A stretch of DNA of 64,000 nucleotides from Bos javanicus (lineage: Eukaryota > Chordata > Mammalia > Artiodactyla > Bovidae). How positions within the stretch are numbered: the stretch's first letter is position 1; each line of letters opens with the position of its first letter. Positions 10,832 through 23,862 of this stretch are shown piece after piece. A program made the position numbers and the translations under genes. Location: positions 82,462 to 146,461 of the forward strand of contig NW_026894338.1 in assembly GCF_032452875.1 (NCBI RefSeq), in the 5' to 3' direction. The notes under the pieces were generated by a model that saw only the letters and a list, made by a program, of their open reading frames with translations, made no database searches and was not told where the DNA came from.

Positions 10832-13215
10832 TCTGGGCCTGCTGAGCTGCGTGATTACTGTCTGCTCATCTGCTTGACAATTGCCAGCTGAGCTGCACGA
10901 TTCCTGCCTGTCATCTGCTTGACAATTGCCAGCTGTGCTGCGTAATTCCTGCCTGCTCAGCTGCTTGATTATTGCCAGCTGAGCAGCATGATTCCTCACA
11001 CCTGAGTTCCATGATTATTGCCTGCTGACTGTTTGATTCGTGCCTACTCAGCTCTTTGTTTATTGCCTCCAGAGGCACATGATCAGTGTATGATAGCAAA
11101 CATGATCAGCGCATGATCAGTCACATGATCAGCGCCATTAAGTCACGTGATCACTACATGATAGTCATGTGATCAGTCCATGCTCAGTCACGGTATCAGT
11201 GCATGATCAGCCACGTGATCAGTGCATGATCTGTCACAAGATTAGTGTATGATCATCCCGTGATCAGTGCATGGGCAGTCATGTGATCAGTGCATGATAT
11301 AGACGTGATCAGTGCATGATCAGTCTCGTGATCAGTGCATGATAGCCACGTGATCAGTGCATGATCAGTCACCTGATGGGTGTATGATCATTCACGTGAC
11401 CTGTACATGGTAGCTACATGATCATTGCATGATCAGCCACGTGAGTAGTTCATGATAGCCGCGTGATCAGTGCATGATCAGTCACGTGATCAGTGCATGA
11501 TCAGTCATGTGACCAGTGCATGGTAGCTGCGTGATCATGGCATGATCAGCCACGTGAGCAGTGCATGATAGCCACGTGATCAGTGCATGATCAGACACGT
11601 GATCAGTGCATGATCAGTCACGTGATCAGTGCATGATCAGCCACGTGATCAGTGCATGATCAGTCACGTGATCAGTGCATGATCAGCTGCGTGATCAGTG
11701 CATGATCAGTCACGTGATCAGTGCATGATCAGCCACGTGATCAGTGCATGATAGCCACGTGATCAGTGCATGATCAGCCACGTGATCAGTGCATGATCAG
11801 TCATGTGATCAGTGCATGATCAGCCACGTGATCAGTGCATGATCAGCCGTGATCAGTGCATGATCAGCCACGTGATCAGTGCATGATCAGTTGCGTGATC
11901 AGTGCATGATCAGCCACGTGATCAGTGCATGGCATGATCGTGCATGATCAGCCACGTGATCAGTGCATGATAGCCACGTGATCAGTGCATGATCAGTCAC
12001 GTGATCAGTGCATGATCAGTTACGTGATCAGTGCATGATAGCTGCGTGATCATGGCATGATCAGCCACGTGATCAGTGCATGATAGCCACGTGATCAGTG
12101 CATGATCAATCACGTGATCAGTGCATGTCAGTCACGTGATCAGTGCATGATCAGGCACGTGATCAGTGTATGTCAGCCACGTGATCAGTGCATGATAGCC
12201 ACGTGATCAGTGCATGATCAGTCACGTGATCAGTGCATGATCAGTTACGTGATCAGTGTATGATCAGCCACGTGATCAGTGCATGATCAGCCACGTGATC
12301 AGTGCATGATCAGCCATCGTGATCAGTGCATGATCAGTCACGTGACCAGTACATGGTAGCTACGTGATCAGTGCATGATCAGCACGTGATCAGTGCATGA
12401 TAGCCACGTGATCAGTGCATGATAGCCACGTGATCAGTGCATGATCAGTCATGTGATACGTGTGTGATCAGCCACGTGATCAGTGCATGATATCCACGTG
12501 ATCAGTGCATGACAGCCACGTGATCAGTGCATGAGAGCCACGTGATCAGTGCATGATCATCACGTGATCATGTGTGATCAGCCACGTGATCAGTGCATGA
12601 TGACGTGATCAGTGCAGGATCAATTACGTGATCAGTGCATGATCAGTCACGTGACCAGTACATGGTTGCTACGTGATCAGTGCATGATCAGCCACGTGAG
12701 CAGTGCATGATAGCCACGTGATCAGTGCATGATCAGTCACGTGATCAGTGCATGATCAGTCACGTGAACAGTGCATGATCATTTACGTGATCTTTGCATG
12801 ATCAGTCACGTTACCAGTATATGGTTGCTCGTGATCATTCCATGACGAGCCACGTGAGCAGTGCATGATAGCCACGTGATGTGTGCATGAGTTGCGTGAG
12901 CAGAGTATGATCAGCCACGTGATCAGTGCATGAGTGCCGTGATCAGTGCATGATATGTCGCGTGACAGGTGTGTGATCAGCCACGTGAACAGTGCATGTT
13001 CAGCCACGTGATCAGTGCATGATAGCCACGTGATCAGTGCATGATCAGTTACGTGAGCAGTGTATGATCAGCCACGTGATCAGTGCATGGTCAGACGCGT
13101 GAACAGTGTATGATCAGCCACGTGATCAGTGCATGATATCCAAGTGATCAGTGCATGATCATCACGTGATCAGTGTATGATCAGCCACGTGAACAGTGCA
13201 TGCTCAGTCACGTGA
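10832..13215 (+). repeat. HOR unit 6 with the same ~515-bp duplication as unit 3 (2,384 bp)
   Basis: P at 10832-11079. The GCTGCGTGATCATGG landmark appears at about 11526 and again at 12041, an offset of about 515 bp. The second GGTAGCTACATG landmark is worn down to GGCATGATCG near 11931. The duplication matches that in unit 3, two units earlier in a parallel position, so the two probably share one origin. Confidence 0.87.
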
Positions 13216-15156
13216 TCTGGGCCTGCTGAGCTGCGTGATTACTGTCTGCTCATCTGCTTGACAATTGCCAGCTGAGCTGCACGATTCCTGCCTGTCATCT
13301 GCTTGACAATTGCCAGCTGTGCTGCGTAATTCCTGCCTGCTCAGCTGCTTGATTATTGCCAGCTGAGCAGCATGATTCCTCACACCTGAGTTCCATGATT
13401 ATTGCCTGCTGACTGTTTGATTCGTGCCTACTCAGCTCTTTGTTTATTGCCTCCAGAGGCACATGATCAGTGTATGATAGCAAACATGATCAGCGCATGA
13501 TCAGTCACATGATCAGCGCCATTAAGTCACGTGATCACTACATGATAGTCATGTGATCAGTCCATGCTCAGTCGCGGTATCAGTGCATGATCAGCCACGT
13601 GATCAGTGCATGATCTGTCACATGATTAGTGTATGATCATCCACGTGATCAGTGCATGGGCAGTCATGTGATCAGTGCATGATATAGGCGTGAACAGTGC
13701 ATGATCAGTCACGTGATCAGTGCATGATAGCCACGTGATCAGTGCATGATCAGTCACCTGATGGGTGTATGATCATTCACGTGACCTGTACATGGTAGCT
13801 ACATGATCATTGCATGATCAGCCACGTGAGTAGTGCATGATAGCCACGTGATCACTGCATGATCAGTCACGTGATCAGTGCATGATCAGTCATGTGACCA
13901 GTACATGGTAGCTGCGTGATCATGGCATGATCAGCCACGTGATCAGTGCATGATAGCCACGTGATCAGTGCATGATCAGACACGTGATCAGTGCATGATC
14001 AGTCACGTGATCAGTGCATGATCAGCCACGTGATCAGTGCATGATCAGTCACGTGATCAGTGCATGATCAGCCACGTGATCAGTGCATGACCAGGCACGT
14101 GATCAGTGTATGTCAGCCAAGTGATCAGTGCATGATAGCCACGTGATCAGTGCATGATCAGTCACGTGATCAGTGCATGATCAGTTATGTGATCAGTGTA
14201 TGATCAGCCACGTGATCAGTGCATGATCAGCCACGTGATCAGTGCATGATCAATCGTGATCAGTGCATGATCAGTTGCGTGACCAGTACATGGTAGCTAC
14301 GTGATCATTGCATGATCAGCCACGTGATCAGTGCATGATAGCCACGTGATCAGTGCATGATAGCCACGTGATCAGTGCATGATCAGTCATGTGATCGTGT
14401 GTGATCAGCCACGTGATCAGTGCATGATATCCACGTGATCAGTGCATGACAGCCGCGTGATCAGTGCATGAGAGCCACGTGATCAGTGCATGATCAGTCA
14501 CGTGATACATGTGTGATCAGCCACGTGATCAGTGCATGATGAGCCACGTGATCAGTGCAGGATCAATTCGTGATCAGTGCATGATCAGTCACGTGACCAG
14601 TACATGGTTGCTACGTGATGGGTGCATGATCAGCCACGTGAGCAGTGCATGATAGCCACGTGATCAGTGCATGATCAGTCACGTGATCAGTACATGATCA
14701 GTCACGTGAACAGTGCATGATCATTCGTGATCTGCATGATCAGTCACGTGACCAGTATATGGTTGCTACGTGATCATTCCATGACGAGCCACGTGAGCAG
14801 TGCATGATAGCCGCGTGATGTGTGCATGAGTTACGTGAGCAGAGTATGATCAGCCACGTGATCAGTGCATGAGTGCCACGTGATCAGTGCATGATATGTC
14901 GCGTGACAGGTGTGTGATCAGCCACGTGAACAGTGCATGTTCAGCCACGTGATCAGTGCATGATAGCCACGTGATCAGTGCATGATCAGTTACGTGAGCA
15001 GTGTATGATCAGCCACGTGATCAGTGCATGGTCAGACACGTGAACAGTGTATGATCAGCCACGTGATCAGTGCATGATATCCAAGTGATCAGTGCATGAT
15101 CATCACGTGATCAGTGTATGATCAGCCACGTGAACAGTGCATGCTCAGTCACGTGA
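13216..15156 (+). repeat. HOR unit 7 (1,941 bp)
   Basis: Standard unit with P at 13216-13463. First copy with CACATGATTAG in place of CACAAGATTAG in Q (near 13618). CACGGTATCAG is CGCGGTATCAG here. Confidence 0.9.
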
Positions 15157-17173
15157 TCTGGGCCTGCTGAGCTGCGTGATTACTGTCTGCTCATCTGCTT
15201 GACAATTGCCAGCTGAGCTGCACGATTCCTGCCTGTCATCTGCTTGACAATTGCCAGCTGTGCTGCGTAATTCCTGCCTGCTCAGCTGCTTGATTATTGC
15301 CAGCTGAGCAGCATGATTCCTCACACCTGAGTTCCATGATTATTGCCTGCTGACTGTTTGATTCGTGCCTACTCAGCTCTTTGTTTATTGCCTCCAGAGG
15401 CACATGATCAGTGTATGATAGCAAACATGATCAGCGCATGATCAGTCACATGATCAGCGCCATTAAGTCACGTGATCACTACACGATAGTCATGTGATCA
15501 GTCCATGCTCAGTCACGGTATCAGTGCATGATCAGCCACGTGATCAGTGCATGATCTGTCACATGATTAGTGTATGATCATCCACGTGATCAGTGCATGC
15601 AGTCATGTGATCAGTGCATGATATAGGCGTGAACAGTGCATGATCAGTCTCGTGATCAGTGCATGATAGCCACGTGATCAGTGCATGATCAGTCACCTGA
15701 TGGGTGTATGATCATTCGCGTGACCTGTACATGGTAGCTACATGATCATTGCATGATCAGCCACGTGAGTAGTGCATGATAGCCACGTGATCACTGCATG
15801 ATCAGTCACGTGATCAGTGCATGATCAGTCATGTGACCAGTACATGGTAGCTGCGTGATCATGGCATGATCAGCCACGTGAGCAGTGCATGATAGCCACG
15901 TGATCAGTGCATGATCAGACACGTGATCAGTGCATGATCAGTCACGTGATCAGTGCATGATCAGCCACGTGATCAGTGCATGATCAGCCACGTGATCAGT
16001 GCATGATAGCCACGTGATCAGTGCATGATCAGTCCGTGATCAGTGCATGATCAGTTACGTGATCAGTGCATGATCAGCCACGTGATCAGTGCATGATCAG
16101 CCACGTGATCAGTGCATGATCAGTCGTGATCAGTGCATGATCAGTTACGTGATCAGTGCATGATAGCTCGTGATCAGTGCATGATCAGCCACGTGATCAG
16201 TGCATGATAGCCAGATCAGTGCATGATAGCCACGTGATCAGTGCATGATCAGTCACGTGATCATGTGTGATCAGCCACGTGATCAGTGCATGATAGCCAC
16301 GTGATCAGTGCATGATCAGCCACGTGATCAGTGCATGATCAGTCACGTGATCAGTGCATCGTGATCGTGCATGATCAGCCACGTGATCAGTGCATGATAG
16401 CCACGTGATCAGTGCATGATCAGCCACGTGATCAGTGCATGATATCCGCGTGATCAGTGCATGACAGCCACGTGATCAGTGCATGATAGCCACGTGATCA
16501 GTGCATGATCAGTCACGTGATACATGTGTGATCAGCCACGTGATCAGTGCATGATGAGCCACGTGATCAGTGCATGATCAATTGCGTGATCAGTGCATGA
16601 TCAGTCGCGTGACCAGTACATGGTTGCTCGTGATCATTGCATGATCAGCCACGTGAGCAGAGCATGATAGCCACGTGATCAGTGCATGATCAGTCACGTG
16701 ATCAGTACATGATCAGTCACGTGAACAGTGCATGATCATTTGCGTGATCTTTGCATGATCAGTCACGTGACCAGTATATGGTTGCTACGTGATCATTCCA
16801 TGACGAGCCACGTGAGCAGTGCATGATAGCCACGTGATGTGTGCATGAGTTGCGTGAGCAGAGTATGATCAGCCACGTGATCAGTGCATGAGTGCCACGT
16901 GATCAGTGCATGATATGTCACGTGACAGGTGTGATCAGCCACGTGAACAGTGCATGTTCAGCCACGTGATCAGTGCATGATAGCCACGTGATCAGTGCAT
17001 GATCAGTTACGTGAGCAGTGCATGATCAGCCACGTGATCAGTGCATGGTCAGACACGTGATCAGTGTATGATCAGCCACGTGATCAGTGCATGATATCCA
17101 AGTGATCAGTGCATGATCATCACGTGATCAGTGTATGATCAGCCACGTGAACAGTGCATGCTCAGTCACGTGA
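15157..17173 (+). repeat. HOR unit 8 with partly repeated S block (2,017 bp)
   Basis: P at 15157-15404. Between about 15960 and 16500 the R block passes through an S-like stretch (GATCATGTGTG, GATAGCC) and then re-enters S at GATATCC near 16441. This accounts for the extra ~140 bp. Several monomers there are truncated (for example at 16209 and 16358). Confidence 0.82.
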
Positions 17174-19120
17174 TCTGGGCCTGCTGAGCTGCGTGATTAC
17201 TGTCTGCTCATCTGCTTGACAATTGCCAGCTGAGCTGCACGATTCCTGCCTGTCATCTGCTTGACAATTGCCAGCTGTGCTGCGTAATTCCTGCCTGCTC
17301 AGCTGCTTGATTATTGCCAGCTGAGCAGCATGATTCCTCACACCTGAGTTCCATGATTATTGCCTGCTGACTGTTTGATTCGTGCCTACTCAGCTCTTTG
17401 TTTATTGCCTCCAGAGGCACATGATCAGTGTATGATAGCAAACATGATCAGCGCATGATCAGTCACATGATCAGCGCCATTAAGTCACGTGATCACTGCA
17501 TGATAGTCATGTGATCAGTCCATGCTCAGTCACGGTATCAGTGCATGATCAGCCACGTGATCAGTGCATGATCTGTCACAAGATTAGTGTATGATCATCC
17601 ACGTGATCAGTGCATGGGCAGTCATGTGATCAGTGCATGATATAGGCGTGAACAGTGCATGATCAGTCACGTGATCAGTGCATGATAGCCACGTGATCAG
17701 TGCATGATCAGTCACCTGATGGGTGTATGATCATTCACGTGACCTGTACATGGTAGCTACATGATCATTGCATGATCAGCCACGTGAGTAGTTCATGATA
17801 GCCACGTGATCACTGCATGATCAGTCACGTGATCAGTGCATGATCAGTCATGTGACCAGTACATGGTAGCTGCGTGATCATGGCATGATCAGCCACGTGA
17901 GCAGTGCATGATAGCCACGTGATCAGTGCATGATCAGACACGTGATCAGTGCATGATCAGTCACGTGATCAGTGCATGATCAGCCAGATCAGTGCATGAT
18001 CAGTCACGTGATCAGTGCATGATCAGCCACGTGATCAGTGCATGATCAGGCACGTGATCAGTGCATGTCCAGCCACGTGATCAGTGCATGATAGCCACGT
18101 GATCAGTGCATGATCAGTCACGTGATCAGTGCATGATCAGTTATGTGATCAGTGTATGATCAGCCACGTGATCAGTGCATGATCAGCCACATGATCAGTG
18201 CATGATCAATTACGTGATCAGTGCATGATCAGTTGCGTGACCAGTACATGGTAGCTACGTGATCATTGCATGATCAGCCACGTGATCAGTGCATGATAGC
18301 CACGTGATCAGTGCATGATAGCCACGTGATCAGTGCATGATCAGTCATGTGATACGTGTGTGATCAGCCACGTGATCAGTGCATGATATCCACGTGATCA
18401 GTGCATGACAGCCACGTGATCAGTGCATGAGAGCCACGTGATCAGTGCATGATCAGTCACGTGATACATGTGTGATCAGCCACGTGATCAGTGCATGATG
18501 AGCCACGTGATCAGTGCAGGATCAATTGCGTGATCAGTGCATGATCAGTCACGTGACCAGTACATGGTTGCTCCGTGATCGTTGCATGATCAGCCGCGTG
18601 AGCAGAGCATGATAGCCACGTGGTCAGTGCATGATCAGTCGCGTGATCAGTACATGATCAGTCACGTGAACAGTGCATGATCATTTACGTGATCTTTGCA
18701 TGATCAGTCACGTGACCAGTATATGGTTGCTACGTGATCATTCCATGGCGAGCCACGTGAGCAGTGCATGATAGCCACGTGATGTGTGCATGAGTTACGT
18801 GAGCAGAGTATGATCAGCCACGTGATCAGTGCATGAGTGCCACGTGATCAGTGCATGATATGTCGCGTGACAGGTGTGTGATCAGCCGCGTGAACAGTGC
18901 ATGTTCAGCCACGTGATCAGTGCATGATAGCCACGTGATCAGTGCATGATCAGTTACGTGAGCAGTGTATGATCAGCCACGTGATCAGTGCATGGTCAGA
19001 CGCGTGAACAGTGTATGATCAGCCACGTGATCAGTGCATGATATCCAAGTGATCAGTGCATGATCATCGCGTGATCAGTGTATGATCAGCCACGTGAACA
19101 GTGCATGCTCAGTCACGTGA
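17174..19120 (+). repeat. HOR unit 9 (1,947 bp)
   Basis: Standard unit with P at 17174-17421. It is the last unit in which I see CGCGTG variants of the E-box; the final one is at 19068-19073. Confidence 0.9.
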
Positions 19121-21996
19121 TCTGGGCCTGCTGAGCTGCGTGATTACTGTCTGCTCATCTGCTTGACAATTGCCAGCTGAGCTGCACGATTCCTGCCTGT
19201 CATCTGCTTGACAATTGCCAGCTGTGCTGCGTGATTCCTGCCTGCTCAGCTGCTTGATTATTGCCAGCTGAGCAGCATGATTCCTCACACCTGAGTTCCA
19301 TGATTATTGCCTGCTGACTGTTTGATTCGTGCCTACTCAGCTCTTTGTTTATTGCCTCCAGAGGCACATGATCAGTGTATGATAGCAAACATGATCAGCG
19401 CATGATCAGTCACATGATCAGCGCCATTAAGTCACGTGATCACTACATGATAGTCATGTGATCAGTCCATGCTCAGTCACGGTATCAGTGCATGATCAGC
19501 CACGTGATCAGTGCATGATCTGTCACATGATTAGTGTATGATCATCCACGTGATCAGTGCATGGCAGTCATGTGATCAGTGCATGATATAGGCGTGAACA
19601 GTGCATGATCAGTCTCGTGATCAGTGCATGATAGCCACGTGATCAGTGCATGATCAGTCACCTGATGGGTGTATGATCATTCACGTGACCTGTACATGGT
19701 AGCTACATGATCATTGCATGATCAGCCACGTGAGTAGTGCATGATAGCCACGTGATCACTGCATGATCAGTCACGTGATCAGTGCATGATCAGTCATGTG
19801 ACCAGTACATGGTAGCTGCGTGATCATGGCATGATCAGCCACGTGAGCAGTGCATGATAGCCACGTGATCAGTGCATGATCAGCACGTGATCAGTGCATG
19901 ATCAGTGTGATCAGTGCATGATCAGCCACGTGATCAGTGCATGATATCCACGTGATCAGTGCATGATCAGCCACGTGATCAGTGCATGATAGTCACGTGA
20001 TCAGTGCATGATCAGTCACGTGATCATGTGTGATCAGCCACGTGATCAGTGCATGATCAGCCACGTGATCAGTGCATGATCAGTTACGTGATCAGTGCAT
20101 GATCAGTCACGTGACCAGTACATGGTTGCTACGTGATCGTTGCATGATCAGCCACGTGATCAGTGCATGATAGCCACGTGATCAGTGCATGATCAGTCAC
20201 GTGATCAGTGCATGATCAGTCACGTGATCAGTGCATGATCATTCGTGATCAGTGCATGATCAGTCACGTGACCAGTATATGGTAGCTACGTGATCATTCC
20301 ATGACAGCCACGTGATCAGTGCATGATAGCCACGTGATGTGTGCATGAGTTACATGAGCAGAGTATGATCAGCCACGTGATCAGTGCATGAGTGCGTGAT
20401 CAGTGCATGATCACGTGACAGTGTGTGATCAGCCACGTGATCAGTGCATGATCAGTCACGTGATCAGTGCATGATCAGCCACGTGATCAGTGCATGATCA
20501 GTCATGTGATCAGTGCATGATATAGCCGTGATCAGTGCATGATCAGTCACGTGATCAGTGCATGATAGCCACGTGATCAGTGCATGATCAGTCACGTGAT
20601 CAGTGTATGATCATTCACGTGATCAGTACATGGTAGCTACGTGATCATGCATGATCAGCCACGTGAGAGTGCATGATAGCCACGTGATCAGTGCATGATC
20701 AGTCACGTGATCAGTGCATGATCAGTCATGTGACCAGTGCATGTAGCGTGATCATGCATGATCAGCCACGTGATCAGTGCATGATAGCCACGTGATCAGT
20801 GCATGATCAGCCACGTGATCAGTGCATGATCAGTCCACGTGATCAGTGCATGATCAGCCACGTGATCAGTGCATGATCAGTCACGTGATCAGTGCATGAT
20901 CAGCCACGTGATCAGTGCATGATCAGTCACGTGATCAGTGCATGATCAGCCACGTGATCAGTGCATGATAGCCACGTGATCAGTGCATGATCAGTCACGT
21001 GATCAGTGCATGATCAGTCATGTGATCAGTGCATGATCAGCCACGTGATCAGTGCATGATCAGCCACGTGATCAGTGCATGATCAGTTACGTGATCAGTG
21101 CATGATCAGTCACGTGACCAGTACATGGTAGCTACGTGATCATTGCATGATCAGCCACGTGATCAGTGCATGATAGCCACGTGATCAGTGCATGATAGCC
21201 ACGTGATCAGTGCATGATCAGTCATGTGATACGTGTGTGATCAGCCACGTGATCAGTGCATGATATCCACGTGATCAGTGCATGACAGCCACGTGATCAG
21301 TGCATGATAGCCACGGGATCAGTGCATGATCAGTCACGTGATACATGTGTGATCAGCCACGTGATCAGTGCATGATGAGCCACGTGATCAGTGCAGGATC
21401 AATTACGTGATCAGTGCATGATCAGTCACGTGACCAGTACATGGTTGCTACGTGATCGTTGCATGATCAGCCACGTGAGCAGAGCATGATAGCCACGTGA
21501 TCAGTGCATGATCAGTCACGTGATCAGTACATGATCAGTCACGTGAACAGTGCATGATCATTTACGTGATCTTTGCATGATCAGTCACGTGACCAGTATA
21601 TGGTAGCTACGTGATCATTCCATGACAGCCACGTGAGCAGTGCATGATAGCCACGTGATGTGTGCATGAGTTACGTGAGCAGAGTATGATCAGCCACGTG
21701 ATCAGTGCATGAGTGCCACGTGATCAGTGCATGATATGTCACGTGACAGGTGTGTGATCAGCCACGTGAACAGTGCATGTTCAGCCACGTGATCAGTGCA
21801 TGATAGCCACGTGATCAGTGCATGATCAGTTACGTGAGCAGTGTATGATCAGCCACGTGATCAGTGCATGGTCAGACACGTGAACAGTGTATGATCAGCC
21901 ACGTGATCAGTGCATGATATCCAAGTGATCAGTGCATGATCATCACGTGATCAGTGTATGATCAGCCACGTGAACAGTGCATGCTCAGTCACGTGA
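19121..21996 (+). repeat. HOR unit 10: two units fused without P at the join (2,876 bp)
   Basis: P at 19121-19368, with a private GCTGCGTGATT variant. A second set of T landmarks runs from about 20279 (TATATGGTAGC) to 20425 (GACAGTGTG) and is followed directly by Q landmarks from about 20519 (GATATAG). The expected T end, P block and Q start are missing. A few consensus monomers fill the join (about 20432-20518). Confidence 0.85.
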
Positions 21997-23862
21997 TCTG
22001 GGCCTGCTGAGCTGCGTGATTACTGTCTGCTCATCTGCTTGACAATTGCCAGCTGAGCTGCACGATTCCTGCCTGTCATCTGCTTGACAATTGCCAGCTG
22101 TGCTGCGTAATTCCTGCCTGCTCAGCTGCTTGATTATTGCCAGCTGAGCAGCATGATTCCTCACACCTGAGTTCCATGATTATTGCCTGCTGACTGTTTG
22201 ATTCGTGCCTACTCAGCTCTTTGTTTATTGCCTCCAGAGGCACATGATCAGTGTATGATAGCAAACATGATCAGCGCATGATCAGTCACATGATCAGCGC
22301 CATTAAGTCACGTGATCACTACATGATAGTCATGTGATCAGTCCATGCTCAGTCACGGTATCAGTGCATGATCAGCCACGTGATCAGTGCATGATCTGTC
22401 ACATGATTAGTGTATGATCATCCACGTGATCAGTGCATGGGCAGTCATGTGATCAGTGCATGATATAGACGTGATCAGTGCATGATCAGTCTCGTGATCA
22501 GTGCATGATAGCCACGTGATCAGTGCATGATCAGTCACCTGATGGGTGTATGATCATTCACGTGACCTGTACATGGTAGCTACATGATCATTGCATGATC
22601 AGCCACGTGAGTAGTGCATGATAGCCACGTGATCACTGCATGATCAGTCACGTGATCAGTGCATGATCAGTCATGTGACCAGTACATGGTAGCTGCGTGA
22701 TCATGGCATGATCAGCCACGTGAGCAGTGCATGATAGCCACGTGATCAGTGCATGATCAGTCACGTGATCAGTGCATGATCAGTCGTGATCAGTGCATGA
22801 TCAGCCACGTGATCAGTGCATGTCCAAGTGATCAGTGCATGATAGCCACGTGATCAGTGCATGATCAGTCACGTGATCAGTGCATGATCAGTTATGTGAT
22901 CAGTGCATGATCAGCCACGTGATCAGTGCATGATCAGCCACGTGATCAGTGCATGATCAATTACGTGATCAGTGCATGATCAGTCACGTGACCAGTACAT
23001 GGTAGCTACGTGATCATTGCATGATCAGCCACGTGATCAGTGCATGATAGCCACGTGATCAGTGCATGATAGCCACGTGATCAGTGCATGATCAGTCATG
23101 TGATACGTGTGTGATCAGCCACGTGATCAGTGCATGATATCCACGTGATCAGTGCATGACAGCCGTGATCAGTGCATGAGCCACGTGATCAGTGCATGAT
23201 CAGTCACGTGATACATGTGTGATCAGCCACGTGATCAGTGCATGATAGCCACGTGATCAGTGCATGATCAATGTGATCAGTGCATGATCAGTCACGTGAC
23301 CAGTACATGGTTGCTACGTGATCGTGCATGATCAGCCACGTGAGCAGTGCATGATAGCCACGTGATCAGTGCATGATCAGTCACGTGATCAGTACATGAT
23401 CAGTCACGTGATCAGTGCATGATCATTTACGTGATCAGTGCATGATCAGTCACGTGACCAGTATATGGTAGCTACGTGATCATTCCATGACGAGCCACGT
23501 GAGCAGTGCATGATAGCCACGTGATGTGTGCATGAGTTACGTGAGCAGAGTATGATCAGCCACGTGATCAGTGCATGAGTGCCACGTGATCAGTGCATGA
23601 TATGTCACGTGACAGGTGTGTGATCAGCCACGTGAACAGTGCATGTTCAGCCACGTGATCAGTGCATGATAGCCACGTGATCAGTGCATGATCAGTTACG
23701 TGAGCAGTGTATGATCAGCCACGTGATCAGTGCATGGTCAGACACGTGAACAGTGTATGATCAGCCACGTGATCAGTGCATGATATCCAAGTGATCAGTG
23801 CATGATCATCACGTGATCAGTGTATGATCAGCCACGTGAACAGTGCATGCTCAGTCACGTGA
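21997..23862 (+). repeat. HOR unit 11 (1,866 bp)
   Basis: Standard unit with P at 21997-22244. Q has CACATGATTAG and GATATAGACGTGATC; S has lost the GCAGGATCAATT form (GCATGATCAATG near 23269). Confidence 0.9.

Noticed and set aside
12783..13007. 74-codon minus-strand frame rich in HALITWL-like repeats (also 33128-33367, 79 codons)
   Set aside because: A translation of the 23-bp monomer with a GTG start. Because 23 is not a multiple of three and TGATCA contains TGA on both strands, such frames are short accidents.
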